Source of the DNA: Gigaspora rosea
Taxonomy: Eukaryota > Glomeromycota > Glomeromycetes > Diversisporales > Gigasporaceae
DNA length: 64,000 nucleotides
Direction of reading: 5' to 3'
Assembly (NCBI GenBank): GCA_003550325.1
Contig: QKWP01000004.1
Location: 641,094-705,093 of the forward strand
The notes beneath the pieces are model-generated. The model made no database searches. It saw only the letters and a list, made by a program, of their open reading frames with translations, and had not been told where the DNA came from. This document shows positions 21,313 to 34,099 of the stretch, in pieces. The number at the start of each line of letters is the position of its first letter. Position 1 is the first letter of the stretch. Made by a program: the position numbers and the translations under genes.

Positions 21313-24275
21313 CAGTAAGAAATAGTTTCATTTAACAATTATAGTTATAATGACTACGAAATAAACAAAACAAATTTTACAATAATTTGATATCAAACTG
21401 TACCTTATTCTTTTTGTCTGATGTTTATTTATTTATTTAAGTATATTCGAAGAATTTATTACATGTTTATGACACCTAATTTCAATTTTCGTGAAATAAC
21501 AACATTACGCGCGTTATCGTACACTCCAAAAATAATGCCTTAAAAATAATATGCATGGTTTTGGAATAACACCCCATAAAATGATAAGTACATTCTATAT
21601 AAGGTCACAACGGAGGACTTGCATTTTACGGTCGGTAAACCGACCTTTATTTTCAAATAAGTGAATTCAAAATGATGCGCATATACTTTAATTACGCGAA
21701 GCGTCATTGACAGAAATTATTCTTACATCATCTTTATAATTACACTTAATGCCGGGTATGTTGTACGTCAAATTGGGGTGCATCAGGTCAAAATTTCAAT
21801 TAGACTCTGATCTGGCTCAACATATATACATGATTTACCTGATTGCATACATATTAGCGATCTCAAAGTCTGGCCCATTTGAAAGCACTTATGTTCAATC
21901 AGTCCTAATAATAGTATTAAAGAATATCAAATCAAGAAATTTTCAGACTATCACATTTTTTCACACATGGCTTTATGATAGACCATTGCTTTATAATGGA
22001 CTATCATCTCATACTGTATTTTTTACAAATTGACTTAAATATACCATAAAAGACAAGATTATATCCAATTTTTAATATATTTGCACATGGTTCTTATAAA
22101 GAATAGGAGGATCATACAATCCTAAATTCTCGATATTTTAGTTTTCAGATGTGTGCTAATCAAATTTTTGAATATTAATTTATTGAGAGTTTCAAGAATT
22201 AAAATGCAGGGATCTGATAGACGAAAGAATCTTTTCAAATAAGCAATAAATAATTTATTTCATTTTCAAATAAATTTTATTAATGTCCTTTGTTTACTTC
22301 AAAATTTTTGTGATATAAATAAGATTTTTAATATTCCTATTTATTTCTGAAATACACTATACTAATTGGAAATTACTAGTCATAACAAAAGATACTTAGA
22401 TTCTTTGCAATAAAGCTTTTAATGGAGTATTAAAAAAAAAACACTATATAATGTAATCGCAAGGGGTTATACTTCCGAAAACTTAAAAAAAATTTAATCG
22501 GGATTCTTCGACAAAAATGGTATCACTATTAAATTTTTTTCCTCATATGTTTAATTATTTTTATTACCCTTACTTTTTCAACATTTTTTTATATAATAAG
22601 TTTCCTAAAGTGTTACTAATTCAGCTAGCTTTCCTTATATAGATAATATATTAATTATTGTATCAGAGTATAAATCTTGACAATGTACTGTACTATGCCT
22701 AATTAGTACTCGATATTCCGATTCGATGTTCTTAATCGAGAGTACTATAAATTAAGTGTGGTTTCGGTAAAGCCTTTAATCATTTAAAATGCAAAGTGTT
22801 CTATTAGTATACTTATATCCTGGTCACTATATCAAGATCGCAGGGTATAAATCAGTTATACCCTGGGAACTATGTGTGTAAGCGGAAATAAATTTTTCCG
22901 CTTATACCCAACTGCCCAGGATATAATTATTACGAATATTTTCGGAGTTTTCTCTAAGTGATCCTTTTTTAAATTTAATGATGTATTATGACGTATTATA
23001 CATAATTTATATAATATTCATGCGCATTTGTCATCACTACATACACTACATATGTTTGCTTATTTATACAACATCTACAAGTTTGTTTTATTTTTCCATG
23101 ATGAATTTTCATATATTTTATATTAACGCTTACCCCATAAATAATACTGTAACAGTTGTAACAGTACATAATTAATAATAGCAAATTCAACTGATAATTG
23201 GTAATTCTTGAAAATGTAGTATAATTTTACCTTTGATTCCAATATGGTTAATTAATAAATTTGTTATTAAACCTAAATCTAATTAGGTAGAATATTCATG
23301 AAGGAAAATGACGCGAATCAAGCGATAATAGTTTTGTTTTCAGACCTTCTCAACTAATCATGTAAAAAAATAATAAAATAACATCGATATACATGAATAT
23401 CAATATATATATAGTATATATAAATATATACTGTATAATGAATATTAGATAACTATATTCGTTTGAGCTACACGTAGAGGCCTGTGCAGACTCCTAGTTT
23501 TGAATCAAGCAAGGTAGATCGGAGACCACTTGACTTGCGACATCCTGACAAATAAAATCAAGCAATAAACCGCTAGCTAAATTCAGCATTAGCCGTGATA
23601 GCTATAATTTTGATTGGATTAAGTTTCGGTAAATTAGATTCATGCAATAGGAAGAATCAAATTTTGATAAAAACAAATAACGATGTATATCAATTTAATG
23701 ATCATGAAATGTGCATATACTTTACATAATTTACACCCGCCTATTTCTTATAAATAATTATATGTGGGTAAAATTAAAAGCTTTGTAATATTATTATAAT
23801 TATTTTAATTATTTGTAAATTATAACTTAAAAAATTATATATATAAATTATATAATAGTTATAACATATTTAAGAATTAATTTTAATCAAATAAATATAG
23901 AGAAAATATTTTTTTAAAGTGATTAAGTTAAAAACAATTGGAAATATATTGATCCAAAAGGAAGAAAAAGGATCCGAAGTTCAGCAGCAAAGCAAAAAAC
24001 AACAGTCAGTAAAAGAGAAAAACACTCAGCATAGAGAATGGGAGTATGAAAAAAACTAAATTAACATATAAAAATTAAAAGGTTCTATATACTGTAATAA
24101 GAAAATTTATTTTACAAAAATAATACTATAATTTATATTTATATATATAATTAAAAAATTTTATATAAATAAAATATTTTAAATATTTTTTACTATATAT
24201 AATGATTTATTATATTTGATTATTAATACAAAAATTTTTATTTTTTATTTTAAATAAATTTAGGGTTTTAATTTA
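21313..24275. other. A/T-rich intergenic stretch with one triple-hairpin
   Basis: I see no gene. At about 22815-22926 a 110-bp segment is bounded by TATATCCTGG and its complement and encloses two further hairpins (GGGTATAA...TTATACCC and GTAAGCGGAAA...TTTCCGCTTA); it could be a small MITE. The rest is low-complexity A/T. Confidence 0.5.
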
Positions 24276-24610
24276 TAGTGCTATAGCACTGTAGTGCTAG
24301 GGCATTTTAACCAATTAAAATTTAAGATCAGGTGTAACATGTAAATCAGGCTTGTGTAACAAAAATAAAGAAATTTTTAAAAAATTAATAATATCTTTAA
24401 ATTTGGTCTAAAAAACTATCTTTTGGGCTCTAATAAAAAAAATTCCTTGCAAAATTTTACTATAAACACTATCTAACCCTAACTTATTATCTTTACCCTT
24501 ACCCTAATATTAAAGAAATTTTATTTGTTTTGTTAAAGGTTGTTTTGATTTACTTGTTACACCAATTTTGTTTATTACATATAAGGTAGCACTGTAGTGC
24601 TATAGCACTA
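24276..24610. mobile_element. TA-flanked MITE, 335 bp (family D)
   Basis: Ends TAGTGCTATAGCACTGTAGTGCTA are perfect inverted repeats of about 24 bp, with TA on each side. The interior (TTGGGCTCTAATAAAAA...TCCTTGCAAAATTTT...CTAACCCTAAC...TTGTTACACC) recurs at 30590-30860 and 54346-54640, in the opposite orientation in both cases. Confidence 0.75.
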
Positions 24611-26661
24611 TAATAATATTCCTATAAATTTATTAATAATTTTATTTAAAAAAATATATATTTACTATATAAAAAATAAAAATAATAAAATTTGCTTGTG
24701 AATTTATTAAATTTATAAAAATATTAAATAAATAAACTAAGTTTAACTTGACAAAAAGACAAAAATAAAAAATATTTTTTTTAAAAAAATTGATTTTTTT
24801 TATTAATTTAAAAGTAAATTTTATATTTAAAAAATATATAATTACTTCTATTATTTTCAATGTTTATGCTGTAACTTTTTAAATATAAATTTTTAGTACT
24901 TTTTATTTATAAAAAATCTTCAATTGTTTTAGAACCAATTTTAAAAATTTAATTTTTAAAAACTATCTGATTAAAATTAGTTAAGTTTTTTTTATATAAA
25001 TAGATTATAACTATTATATTTATACAGTAAATATAATTTTTAAAATTATAGATTTAAAAATGATTACTGTAAAATAATTGTCTTATGACAAAATTTTTTA
25101 ATTCACTATATAATTGACTTACTATATAAGGATTCTTTCATATAAAAAACTATAATTCTTTTTTTCTTGCTAAGTGAATCGAGTTCTTTAACCTTTAAGT
25201 AACATGTAATTGCGTGACTCTAAACTATGCTGCTAAAAAATAAATTTATTAATATTTATCCTTGAATCATAAACTTTTGCAGATAAGTTTGCCTGCAAAA
25301 ATTTATTCAATAATTGCACTTATTTATCTCCATTAAAGTCATGTGTTTAATGGTGCCCATGGACTCAACAAAGAACCTGATTGGTCCGTCTGATTAAACA
25401 GACCGATCAGATTCTTTATCGAATTCATTGAGTGAGGTGATTGAGGACATCTAATCAAGTCATAGAAGTGCCACTTAGAATTTGCTGGATAAAGAAAATG
25501 TTTTTAACTAGGCGATATATGTATGTATGCGACTTTTACAGGGGTAATTTCACCAAGCTAAAAGAAGAACAAAGACAAGGTGCCGTTAAAAACGGTTAAA
25601 AGTGTATTGGTTAAAAGCTCATGCATGTTAGTCAGTAATAATTTTTGTGCAAGTTGTAAAAATAATTAGGGAGCTTAAATGAATCGGTTTTTAATTGGTA
25701 GCCGATCAAACGTAATGAAACAAAAGTGGTCTGATTGGCTAAAATTTAATATCCGCATTTCGCAACAGGAAAATTTGCCTGAATCGGTTTAACGTTAAGG
25801 GATAGTTTTCTACTGTAAATTAATTTAATTAATAAATAAAAATCTGGCATATTGATATTGATTTAAAGTTACATTAATCCAGGGACAGGGAATACTTCTA
25901 TTAATAATAGGATGTAATAAAATAATAAAATGGAATTTTTGCCGATTATCAGAAGTAAATGGAATTTTTTAACAAACTGAGCTAGTTTGTATAAATGATG
26001 TACAAATAACCAATCACCAATTGTAGATTTTACACATCATATCTTTACGTAACTAATGTATTAGTAATAAACTTATTAATAATATAAAGTATCGTTATGA
26101 AGTTCTTGGCAGAGATGGATAAGTCCAGTTCAGTCCGTCCGGTCCTAAGTGACCGGCCTATTAATGCTATTTGGTCTGTTCTCGGTCCAAAAAATGGTCC
26201 CGACCTTTTAAGAATTAAATCAAATGACATCGGTAATTGAAATGAGCGAATATCAAAATATAATACATTTGCTACCAAAATAAGAAAAATCCTGGCGATA
26301 TTTATGAAGACTGGTCCGGACTGGTCTCAGAACCGGGGCCGGTTAACCACGAGACCGGTTAAAAAGACTGGTTCTTATTTGGTCTTTTAAGTTAGGAATT
26401 TTACAGGAAGGGTCCCGGGTTGGATGCGTCGGATCTAGGTCGGCGAGTTGTTAGCAGGTTCTATATAGAGATTGTACCCATTGGGAAAACCTCTACCCGG
26501 TTACTATTAAATTACCCGGATATCCGGATAAATTACAATTGCAAATTCTACCCGGGTACAATCACTAGTTCTATAGCAAAATTATCAGTTTACTTAATGA
26601 ATGGATATGATTTATTTGTATGATCTATGATCAATTCCGATCCAGCCAACCATGATTCCGA
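24611..26661. other. Intergenic, repeat relics
   Basis: No gene seen. Bases 25255-25803 may be a decayed relative of the TA-flanked MITE at 8454: the right end reads AAATTTGCCTGAATCGGTTTAACGTTAAGGGATA. Bases 26090-26420 contain many GGTCC and ACCGG strings, like the GC-rich ends of hAT elements, but no matching duplication was found. Confidence 0.4.
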
Positions 26662-27096
26662 CAGGGATGGTAAATGACCTGAAATGACCTATTAGGTCAT
26701 TTAAAATTTTAGGTTAATGAATACCTATCGATTGAAATTAAAAGCAATATTTATGAGATTATCGAACTTTGATTTATTTGGATCGACAATCTTTGTAATT
26801 TTAGTCCGCGAATACAACATAAATAGCCACCCTATGTTCGTCATACTTTATGAAATTTTATTTATCTATAAAAGGGAAATACGGTGAATAATTAATTGAG
26901 TTCCATGAAATGTAATGAAGTTGAAGTGACTATTGTATTATAATACGGGACGCAAAAAAAAAAAAATGCAAGCCGTTCCCAAATGACCTGAGTCATTGGT
27001 CATGAGTCATTTTCAAATGACCCGGAATTTAAATGCCCGTAATGACCAGTCATTCTGAAGGTCATTTGCAAAATAGGAGGTTATTTACCATCCCTG
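26662..27096. mobile_element. hAT-type MITE, 435 bp
   Basis: Ends CAGGGATGGTAAATGACCT and, inverted, CAGGGATGGTAAATAACCT. Flanking 8-mers GATTCCGA and GACTCTGA agree at six positions. Subterminal ATGACC/GGTCAT strings are abundant. No ORF. Confidence 0.75.
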
Positions 27097-28929
27097 GACT
27101 CTGATGCACTCCGATGTATTCCGACCCGGAATTTTGGGGACCCCCTGTATTAGTTTTAGAGATACTTATATAAACTTGCAATTTATATTCAATAAATTTG
27201 TAAAGTGCCACTATTACAATTTTCTCTTATGCAAGAGAATTTTCTTAAGACTTTTTTATTGATAATAAAAAACTTATATGTAAATTTTGTGACCACAGTA
27301 TTACTTTTTATACAAAAAATTCGATTACTTCTTATATAAATTCTAAAAAACATACAAAATAAGGAAAACTTTCTGAACCATATTATGTAGCACTTCAATT
27401 TACAATTGCAATTGCAAATAACAAAAAAATTATTGTACTGTATTTAATTTAGTAAATACATTTGCTATAGCGAATATTTTATTAAAGAAAATTAATAAAC
27501 TTCAAGGAGGAAATATACCAAAAGCACATACCTTATAACTATAGCTTTGCAAAAACTATTTATACAATTTTGAAGTCTATAAAAATAGTGTTTTACAATT
27601 AGTGCATAAACTGAAATCAATATGTATAATTAGTTTAATAAACCCACTTTTAGCAAACAAGCTTTATTTATATCTTATACATATTTTTTGCTAGTAGATT
27701 CTCAAAGTTAGATAAATACAGACTTGAACAAATTTGTACCTGCCTGATTTTGAAAACTTGTTATCGGCAAAAATATACAGTCAACTCTCTCTAATCCGAA
27801 CTGCTGGGACTGTTTTTTTTTACTATATAAAAATTTAAAAAAGTTCAATTTTCAAAAAGTTATATATGGCTTATCTGAACTTTATAATAAAATTTACAAA
27901 TGTCCTAAGAGATTTTGTTCAGTTTAGAGAGAGTTTAATAGTGTTTGGTTTAGAGAGGTTCGGATTAGAGAAAGGTGACTGTATATAAGATACAAGTAAG
28001 TTTACTTGCTAAAAGTAGATTTATTATACTAATTGTATATACTAATTTAGTTTAAATACCAATTGTAGAACACTATTTTTATTAGCTTCAAAATTTTGAA
28101 ATTGTGTAAATAATTTTTGTAGACTTCTATTTATAATATAAATATTTTTTATAAAATTTAAAAAGCATCTTAATTAATTTAAAAAACTTAAAGAAAAAAA
28201 TTTAATAACCAAAAAGGTTTAAAAAGCAGTTTGTAGTTAAAAGAGTATAAAATATAGCAACATTTCACTATAATATTTATATACTATATCACATTGAGCA
28301 AAAAACCCAGAGTTTAATACAAAATCTCTAATCAAAAACTTACAAAGTACTACTGAATATTTTATTTAGTAACAGGTATTTTGTGCAGTAGGATCTTTTG
28401 ACAAAGGATATTTTGTGTAAGGTATTTTGTATTATCCGCATTTTGCACACTGAATTTCTGACAAAATTATTTAAAAATTATTTTAATTAAAAATTCAATT
28501 AATCAAAATAATTGAGCAACACCTCAATTACTAGCAAATCTTATTGAGGAAACTGCTTGATTTTACAATATTAATAAATATAATATATCCAGATCTTTTA
28601 CAAAATCCTATATCAAATAATTGCAATATATCCATGTATTATACTTGATTAAAAAAAAATGCTATGCAAAATACCCAGATCTCTTATATAAGAATATTCA
28701 GAAAAAAGAGTACCATAGTGATCCAATATGATTAGCCAATCGTTTTTTAGATTGACAATCATAGATGATTTGTTTTTTTTTGTTATTTTTAACATTTTTA
28801 GCATGAATATTTATTTTTTTAGTTGTTGTTTAAAATTTTTGTTGAAGTTCACTGGAGTTGTCACTAGAGGTATCACTAGAATTATCAATTTAAGTTTTTA
28901 AATATATTTTTTGTTTTCTTTTCTAGTAA
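27097..28929. other. A/T-rich intergenic stretch
   Basis: Apart from the short MITE at 27778-27981 I see no gene and no clear repeat. Short ORFs on either strand have low-complexity composition. Confidence 0.4.
27778..27981. mobile_element. TA-flanked MITE with CAGT ends, 204 bp
   Basis: Ends CAGTCAACTCTCTCTAATCC and, inverted, CAGTCACCTTTCTCTAATCC, flanked by TA. CAGT ends with TA duplications are usual for pogo/Tigger-type elements. Similar ends recur at 33762, 52815 and 60694. Confidence 0.75.
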
Positions 28930-30110
28930 ACTGTTTTTAGTAGTTTTTTCTAGAAGCTTGTATTTATTTGGTAGGTTCTTCTTGTCATTTTAGTGTGTTC
29001 TTTTGGTAAGTTCTTCAGTAATTCTTCATTATTTTTAGTGAGTTTTATAAGTTATTTAGTGGTCTTGTTATTTTTTAGTAGAAATTTTGTCATTTTTCAG
29101 TGCATATATTTTTTATCTTTTTGTTAGTAGGTTTTGTAAATCCTTTAGTAGTTCTTCTTATTATTTTTCAATGGGTAATTTTGAAGCATTCTATTAGAGC
29201 CATGTCATTAATCACCTGATTATTTTTTATCAAAGGCCTACCCTCCTTCCTTCTTTCTTAATATATATATAGTTAGGTTCTTATATATAATTTCACTTTT
29301 TTTACCCCTACCCCTAAAAAATCAACTTAATTTTGTCACTCTCCTTACCATTGCTTGCTACAAAGCTTTTACTAGACATTTATAATAATAATAGAATGCT
29401 ATAGTAATTTTTTTGTTTTTTTAGTGCATAGGTATTTTGTCTCTTTATCAGTAGATTTTGTAAGTATTTCAGTGGTTTTTGTTATTTTTTAGTGAGTAAT
29501 TTTTTGTTTTTTGGTATATATATTTGTTGATGGGTCTTGTAAGTCCTTTATTAGTTCTTCTTCTTCATTTTTCAGTAGATAATTTTTTGTTTTTCGGTAC
29601 ATAGGTTCTTTGTTTCATTGTTAGTGGGTTCTGTAAATCCTTCAGTAGTTCTTTTTCATTATTTTTCAGTAGATAATTTTTTGTTTTTTGGTATATAAGT
29701 ACTTTGTCTCTTTATCAATAAGTTCTATAAGTCCTTTGGTGGTTTTTTTTTGTTATTTTTTGGTGAACAATTTTGTTGTTTTTTGGTATGCAGGTTTTTT
29801 AGTAGTTCTTTGTCATTTATTAGTGAGTAATTTTGGTATTTTTTAGATGTAAGTTTTTTGTCTTTTTGTTAGTGGGTTCCATAATTTCTTTGTAGTTTTT
29901 TATCATTTTTTGGTAAATAATTTTGTTATTTTTTAGTGGGTAAGTTCTTTGTCTCTTTGTTAGTGTGTTTTTTAAGTTCTTTAGTAGTTTTTCTTTGTTT
30001 TTGGTAGATAATCTTATTGTTTTGTTTTTTTTTTGTTAGTGGATTCTGTAAGTTTTGGTAAATTTTTTTATTATTTTTTCATTTTTTGGTAGGTTTTTCT
30101 ATTGTTTTTT
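28930..30110. repeat. Degenerate minisatellite, unit about 90 bp
   Basis: A T-rich series of units built on GTGGGTTCTGTAAGTCCTTTAGTAGTTCTT...TTTTTAGTGAGTAATTTT. On the minus strand it reads as Lys/Asn-rich broken peptide, so it may be a decayed repeat-protein coding stretch. A MITE-like insertion (about 29194-29340) interrupts it; its left end matches a segment at about 39255-39300. Confidence 0.65.
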
Positions 30111-30394
30111 AGTTTGCTTGTTACTGTATTTATTCTGTTTTTATTCTATTTTTCATCTTGTTTTGTTGTTTCATTTTTTACATTTTGGTTTCATTTTGTT
30201 TTATTTATAATATATACTGTATTTAGCTAAAAAAAATAAAAAAATTAATTAAATTAATAAGGGGAGCACCATTTATCATCTGATTTCTAGTATAGGGAGG
30301 AGGTCAAAAAATTAGGTTCTAATAGCAGATAATTTTTAATTGGTTAAAATTATTAAAATTTTTAAAAATTTTTAAATTTTAATATTAAATAATT

Positions 30395-31625
30395 TTTGAC
30401 CAGTGACCTATTTTGGATGATTTTACTACAAAATGTTCATCTCAATAAGACGATTCCAACAAGCCAAAAATCATCAAAATCTAATTACAGAATCCCAAGA
30501 TCATTATAGGGTTGTATTGCTTTAATTATATTATTTTTGTATATATTAAAAAGAATTATTATTTTGCAACCATAGGTTACTGCAACTTGTAACTAAGATC
30601 AGGTATAATGTAACTATCAAAACAACTTTTTTATAAGAATAAACCTATGAAATTAAGGTTAGAGTTAGTGTGAAGCTAGTGTTAAAAAAGGCTATAGTAT
30701 TTTAAAATTTAGCAAGGAATTTTTTTTTGTTAGAATCTAAAAAATAGTCTCCTATATGAAATTTTAAGTTAGAAGCAATTTTTGACAAAATGAATGTTTG
30801 TTTGTTTTGACTCTTCCCAAATGTGTAATATTGTACCTGACCTTAGAATTCGATTGGTTGATTTGGATATGGTTATAGTAACCACAGTTGCAAATTTATT
30901 AACTCTATTAAAAATTATTATTAAAGATTTTATAAAATTTAATATTAAATAACTTCTGAACCATTGATCCATTTTAGATGATTTTACTACCAAAATGCTT
31001 GCTCAATGAGATGATTCTAATAAAACCAAAATCGTTAAATTCTAATCACAGGATTCCAAAATCGGTATAAATTTATATTGGTTTAAATTGATTTAATATA
31101 TTTTATATTAAAATAACACAAATCTATACCAATCTTGGGATCCCGTAATCAGACTTTAGCGATTTTAGATTCATTAGAATAGTCTCATTGAGATGAGCAT
31201 TTTGGCAGTAAAATCATCTAAAATGGATTACTGGTTTAGAAGTTATTCAATATTAAAGTTTATAAAATCTTTAATAATAATTTTAATATATGCAAAAATA
31301 ATATACTGTAATTAAAGCAATACAAACCTATAATAATCTTGGAATCCTGTAATTGAATTTTGATAATTTTAGACTCGTTAGAATCATCTTATTGAGATGA
31401 ACGTTTTGGTAATAAAATAAAATAGATTAGCGCGCTGACATTTATTAGGTAATATTTTAGGAGGTGGGGGGTCAAGAAAAATCTTACCTTAGTTAAATTT
31501 GATTGGTTAAAATTCTATTTATAGATCTTACCTGGGGGTGGGGGTAAGCCCCTATAGTAAATGGATATTAGGTAATAAATGTCAGCGCCCTTACTGGGTC
31601 AAAAATTATTTAATATTAAAATTTA
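30395..31625. repeat. Palindromic-module array, units in both orientations
   Basis: Units lie at about 30395-30510 and 30945-31070 (reverse) and 31130-31250 and 31340-31620 (forward). Each has a centre near CTCATTGAGA, an inner CATTTTGGTAGTAAAATCAT string and an outer GGATCAAAAGTTATT-like string. A family-D repeat occupies 30590-30860. The fourth unit is cut by a TTA-flanked MITE. Confidence 0.75.
31430..31590. mobile_element. TTA-flanked MITE, 161 bp
   Basis: Ends GCGCGCTGACATTTATTA and, inverted, GGGCGCTGACATTTATTA, with TTA at 31427-31429 and 31591-31593. The TTA duplication suggests PIF/Harbinger (Tourist-like). Removing it restores the module unit it interrupts (GATTACTGGGTCAAAAATTATT). 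Confidence 0.85.
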
Positions 31626-32520
31626 AAAATTTTTAAAAATTTTAATAATTTTAGCCAATCAAATTGCAGTATTTAATGATAAGGTAAAAAAAAACTTTTA
31701 AAAAAATTTAGAGTTAATATAAATATACCTGCAGGGTACATTAAATTTTTTGTACTCATTATTTTAATTATATCGAAGCTATAAAATTGCATACATATAA
31801 TGATAATATATACAAAAATAGTACTATAATATCAAATATTTCAAAATTAAAATCACAACTCTTTCTGATGATCACTTGTACACATAATCTTTAAAAACTT
31901 TTTTACTTAAAACTAGGATAAGCCGGAGACTTTTGAGAAATCTCATAAGACAGCATCTATTATTTAGGGATAGAGGTCATAGACTATTTGCTAGTAGCTT
32001 CAGAGTTCATCACTTACCACGGGGACGGCACTTGTCGTTTAAAGGCAAAGTTCATAGACTGCCTGCTGACAGGCTTAGAGTTTATCACTTACTGAAAAAT
32101 CTAGTACCAGAGTCAGCTCCTAAAAGGGTGGAATAAGGAAATAATGAGTTTTCTGTTAAAAAAGAACACACTCTTACTTAAAACTACAAGTGGAAACTTC
32201 CTAATACTCCTCTCACCTTCCTGCCGTTTTTTTCAAAAATTTTCGACAAAAAGTGGCGATTTGGCTTACCCTTTTCAAATGATCGGCAGTGTTTACTTTT
32301 CCAAATTCGGACGGACCTAGTAGAATGCAACCACGTGACATGTTTGTTTACGAATACAGTTTCGGCACTACTCCATATGATGTTGCTCAAGTCAGATGGT
32401 TTAGGGACATTCAAGGTTGGACGTACAGTCAGAAAAAGATATTAGTTAAAGTGTTGCTTTATAGTAGAGATATACAATAGTTGCAATTGTTATATACTTT
32501 TTATTCAACCTACCACGGGT
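31626..32520. other. Non-coding, with a two-copy repeat of about 90 bp
   Basis: Bases 31965-32090 carry two imperfect copies of a unit with GGTCATAGACT...AGTTCATCACTTA. A 67-codon open frame spans them (31933-32136), but it starts without context and looks accidental. A second short frame at 32289-32480 has more ordinary composition, with no recognisable family. Confidence 0.35.
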
Positions 32521-33110
32521 TATAATAGTGTATTCCCTTTTCCTTTTTCTATTAGTTTTTGTTTCTTTTTTTTGTTAGACTAGCCTTTATGCTATACTAT
32601 GTGGTTTTTTTTCTTTTTTGTTTTCCTCTTCCATTTTTCGTTTTTGTTCTTTTTTCTTTTTGTATTCTCATTTTCTTGGCTTTGATCTTTTTTGTTTACC
32701 TCCTCTCCTTATTTGCCCTTAGTAAATTCCTTGTTAGTTAAAGGAATATAAAGAAGAGAAGAAGCCATTTTGGTGTGGCACTTAGGCTAGTTTAACATAG
32801 CCTCTAGTTTTTANTTATAATAGTGTATTCCCTTTTCCTTTTTTCATTAGTTTTTGTTTCTTTTTTTTGTTAGACTAGCCTTCGTGCTATACCATGTGGT
32901 TTTTTTTCTTTTTTGTTTTCCTCTTCCATTTTTCGTTTTTGTTCTTTTTTCTTTTTGTATTCTCATTTTTTTGGCTTTGATCTTTTTTGTTTACCCCTCT
33001 TCTTTTTTGTCCTTAGTAAATTCCTTGTTAGTTAAAGGAATATAAAGGAGAGAAGAAGCCATTTTGGTGTGGCACTTAGGCTAGTTTAACATAGCCTCTA
33101 GTTTTTAGAT
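32521..33110. repeat. Direct tandem duplication of about 295 bp with an N at the junction
   Basis: Bases 32521-32813 and 32817-33110 are nearly identical T-rich copies (both with TTATAATAGTGTATTCCC at the start and GGTGTGGCACTTAGGCTAG near the end). The one ambiguous base of the window, at 32814, lies exactly at the join. The text 33118-33200 and part of the T-rich sequence resemble 52070-52440, so this is a dispersed repeat. Confidence 0.85.
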
Positions 33111-33761
33111 TCGTCTTCAAATTAGTGCAGCAGGTTGTGCTTGGGCACCATTAAGGCAGCTGGGTAATATTAGATTTGCAAATTAGGAGTAAACAAGTGT
33201 ATTATGTAGTGATATACTTAGTATCTTAATAAAATACTGGTGAAACTGCCTAAGTGAAAAAAAAGTACTATAATATTGATATTGTTTGCTAATTTTATTC
33301 TGATGTATGCAGGGAAATCAAATAAATATACATTTGATTACATTTATCAAAAATTTTCACTTGAGCACAAATGCAAAACATACTATTCAATAACTTAGTA
33401 TATACAGGCTAATTTTATTGCTCGTTTTTTTATATTATTACTAATTTCTTTAGATGTGTTTTTTCGCTTCGTGTTAGAAAGTTTGAGTGGCTTTTTTTTT
33501 AATTTACAATTTACAAACTACAAACTATGAACTACAAAATATGAACTACCTATTTACCTGTTCAACCTTTTTTTGCTATTTAAAAGCATTAAAAGAAAAA
33601 AATTAAATAGCTCACATTTATAAAAATAGAAAGTGAAGATAGCTTTGAACCTACTGAAGAATTTTTATGTATTGAATTATAGTAAGTTAACCTTTTTTTG
33701 AATTATTTTTAGTTCATCAAAGACATTTCAAATATGTTCTAATTGAACTTGAATAATAGTA

Positions 33762-33937
33762 CAGTCAATCCTCCATAAATGCATATCATCAGAACTATAA
33801 CTTTTGAGAGCTTGCATTTAGAGAACAATAATAAAAAATGCATTTATAGGAGTTTAGTATATATTTGGGCCAGAAAATTAATATGTATTTAAGGAGGTCA
33901 TGCACTTAGAGGGGATACATTTAGGGAGAATCGACTA
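33762..33937. mobile_element. TA-flanked MITE in the second exon of the array, 176 bp
   Basis: Ends CAGTCAATCCTCC and, inverted, TAGTCGATTCTCC, flanked by TA at 33760-33761 and 33938-33939. It belongs to the CAGTC group. It sits one base into the exon, and its removal restores the exon start. Confidence 0.8.
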
Positions 33938-34099
33938 TAATAAAGATTCAGTTAATGTAATGGATGAACTAGCAGTTGGCAAACAGTTGACAGTTGGAAT
34001 AAATTTGATCGTATTGAAGTACAGTAAGTTAAACCTTTTTTTCGAATTGCCTTTGATTCAAATTTTTAATATATTTTAATATAGCAATGAGAATTGGAT

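Noticed and set aside
21749..22033. A 94-codon plus-strand ORF in the intergenic region
   Set aside because: No recognisable domain and no neighbouring exon text; ORFs of this size are expected by chance.
32559..33045. Two Phe/Leu-rich membrane-like ORFs
   Set aside because: They are T-rich copies of a tandem duplication, with no start context and codon content set by T-runs.
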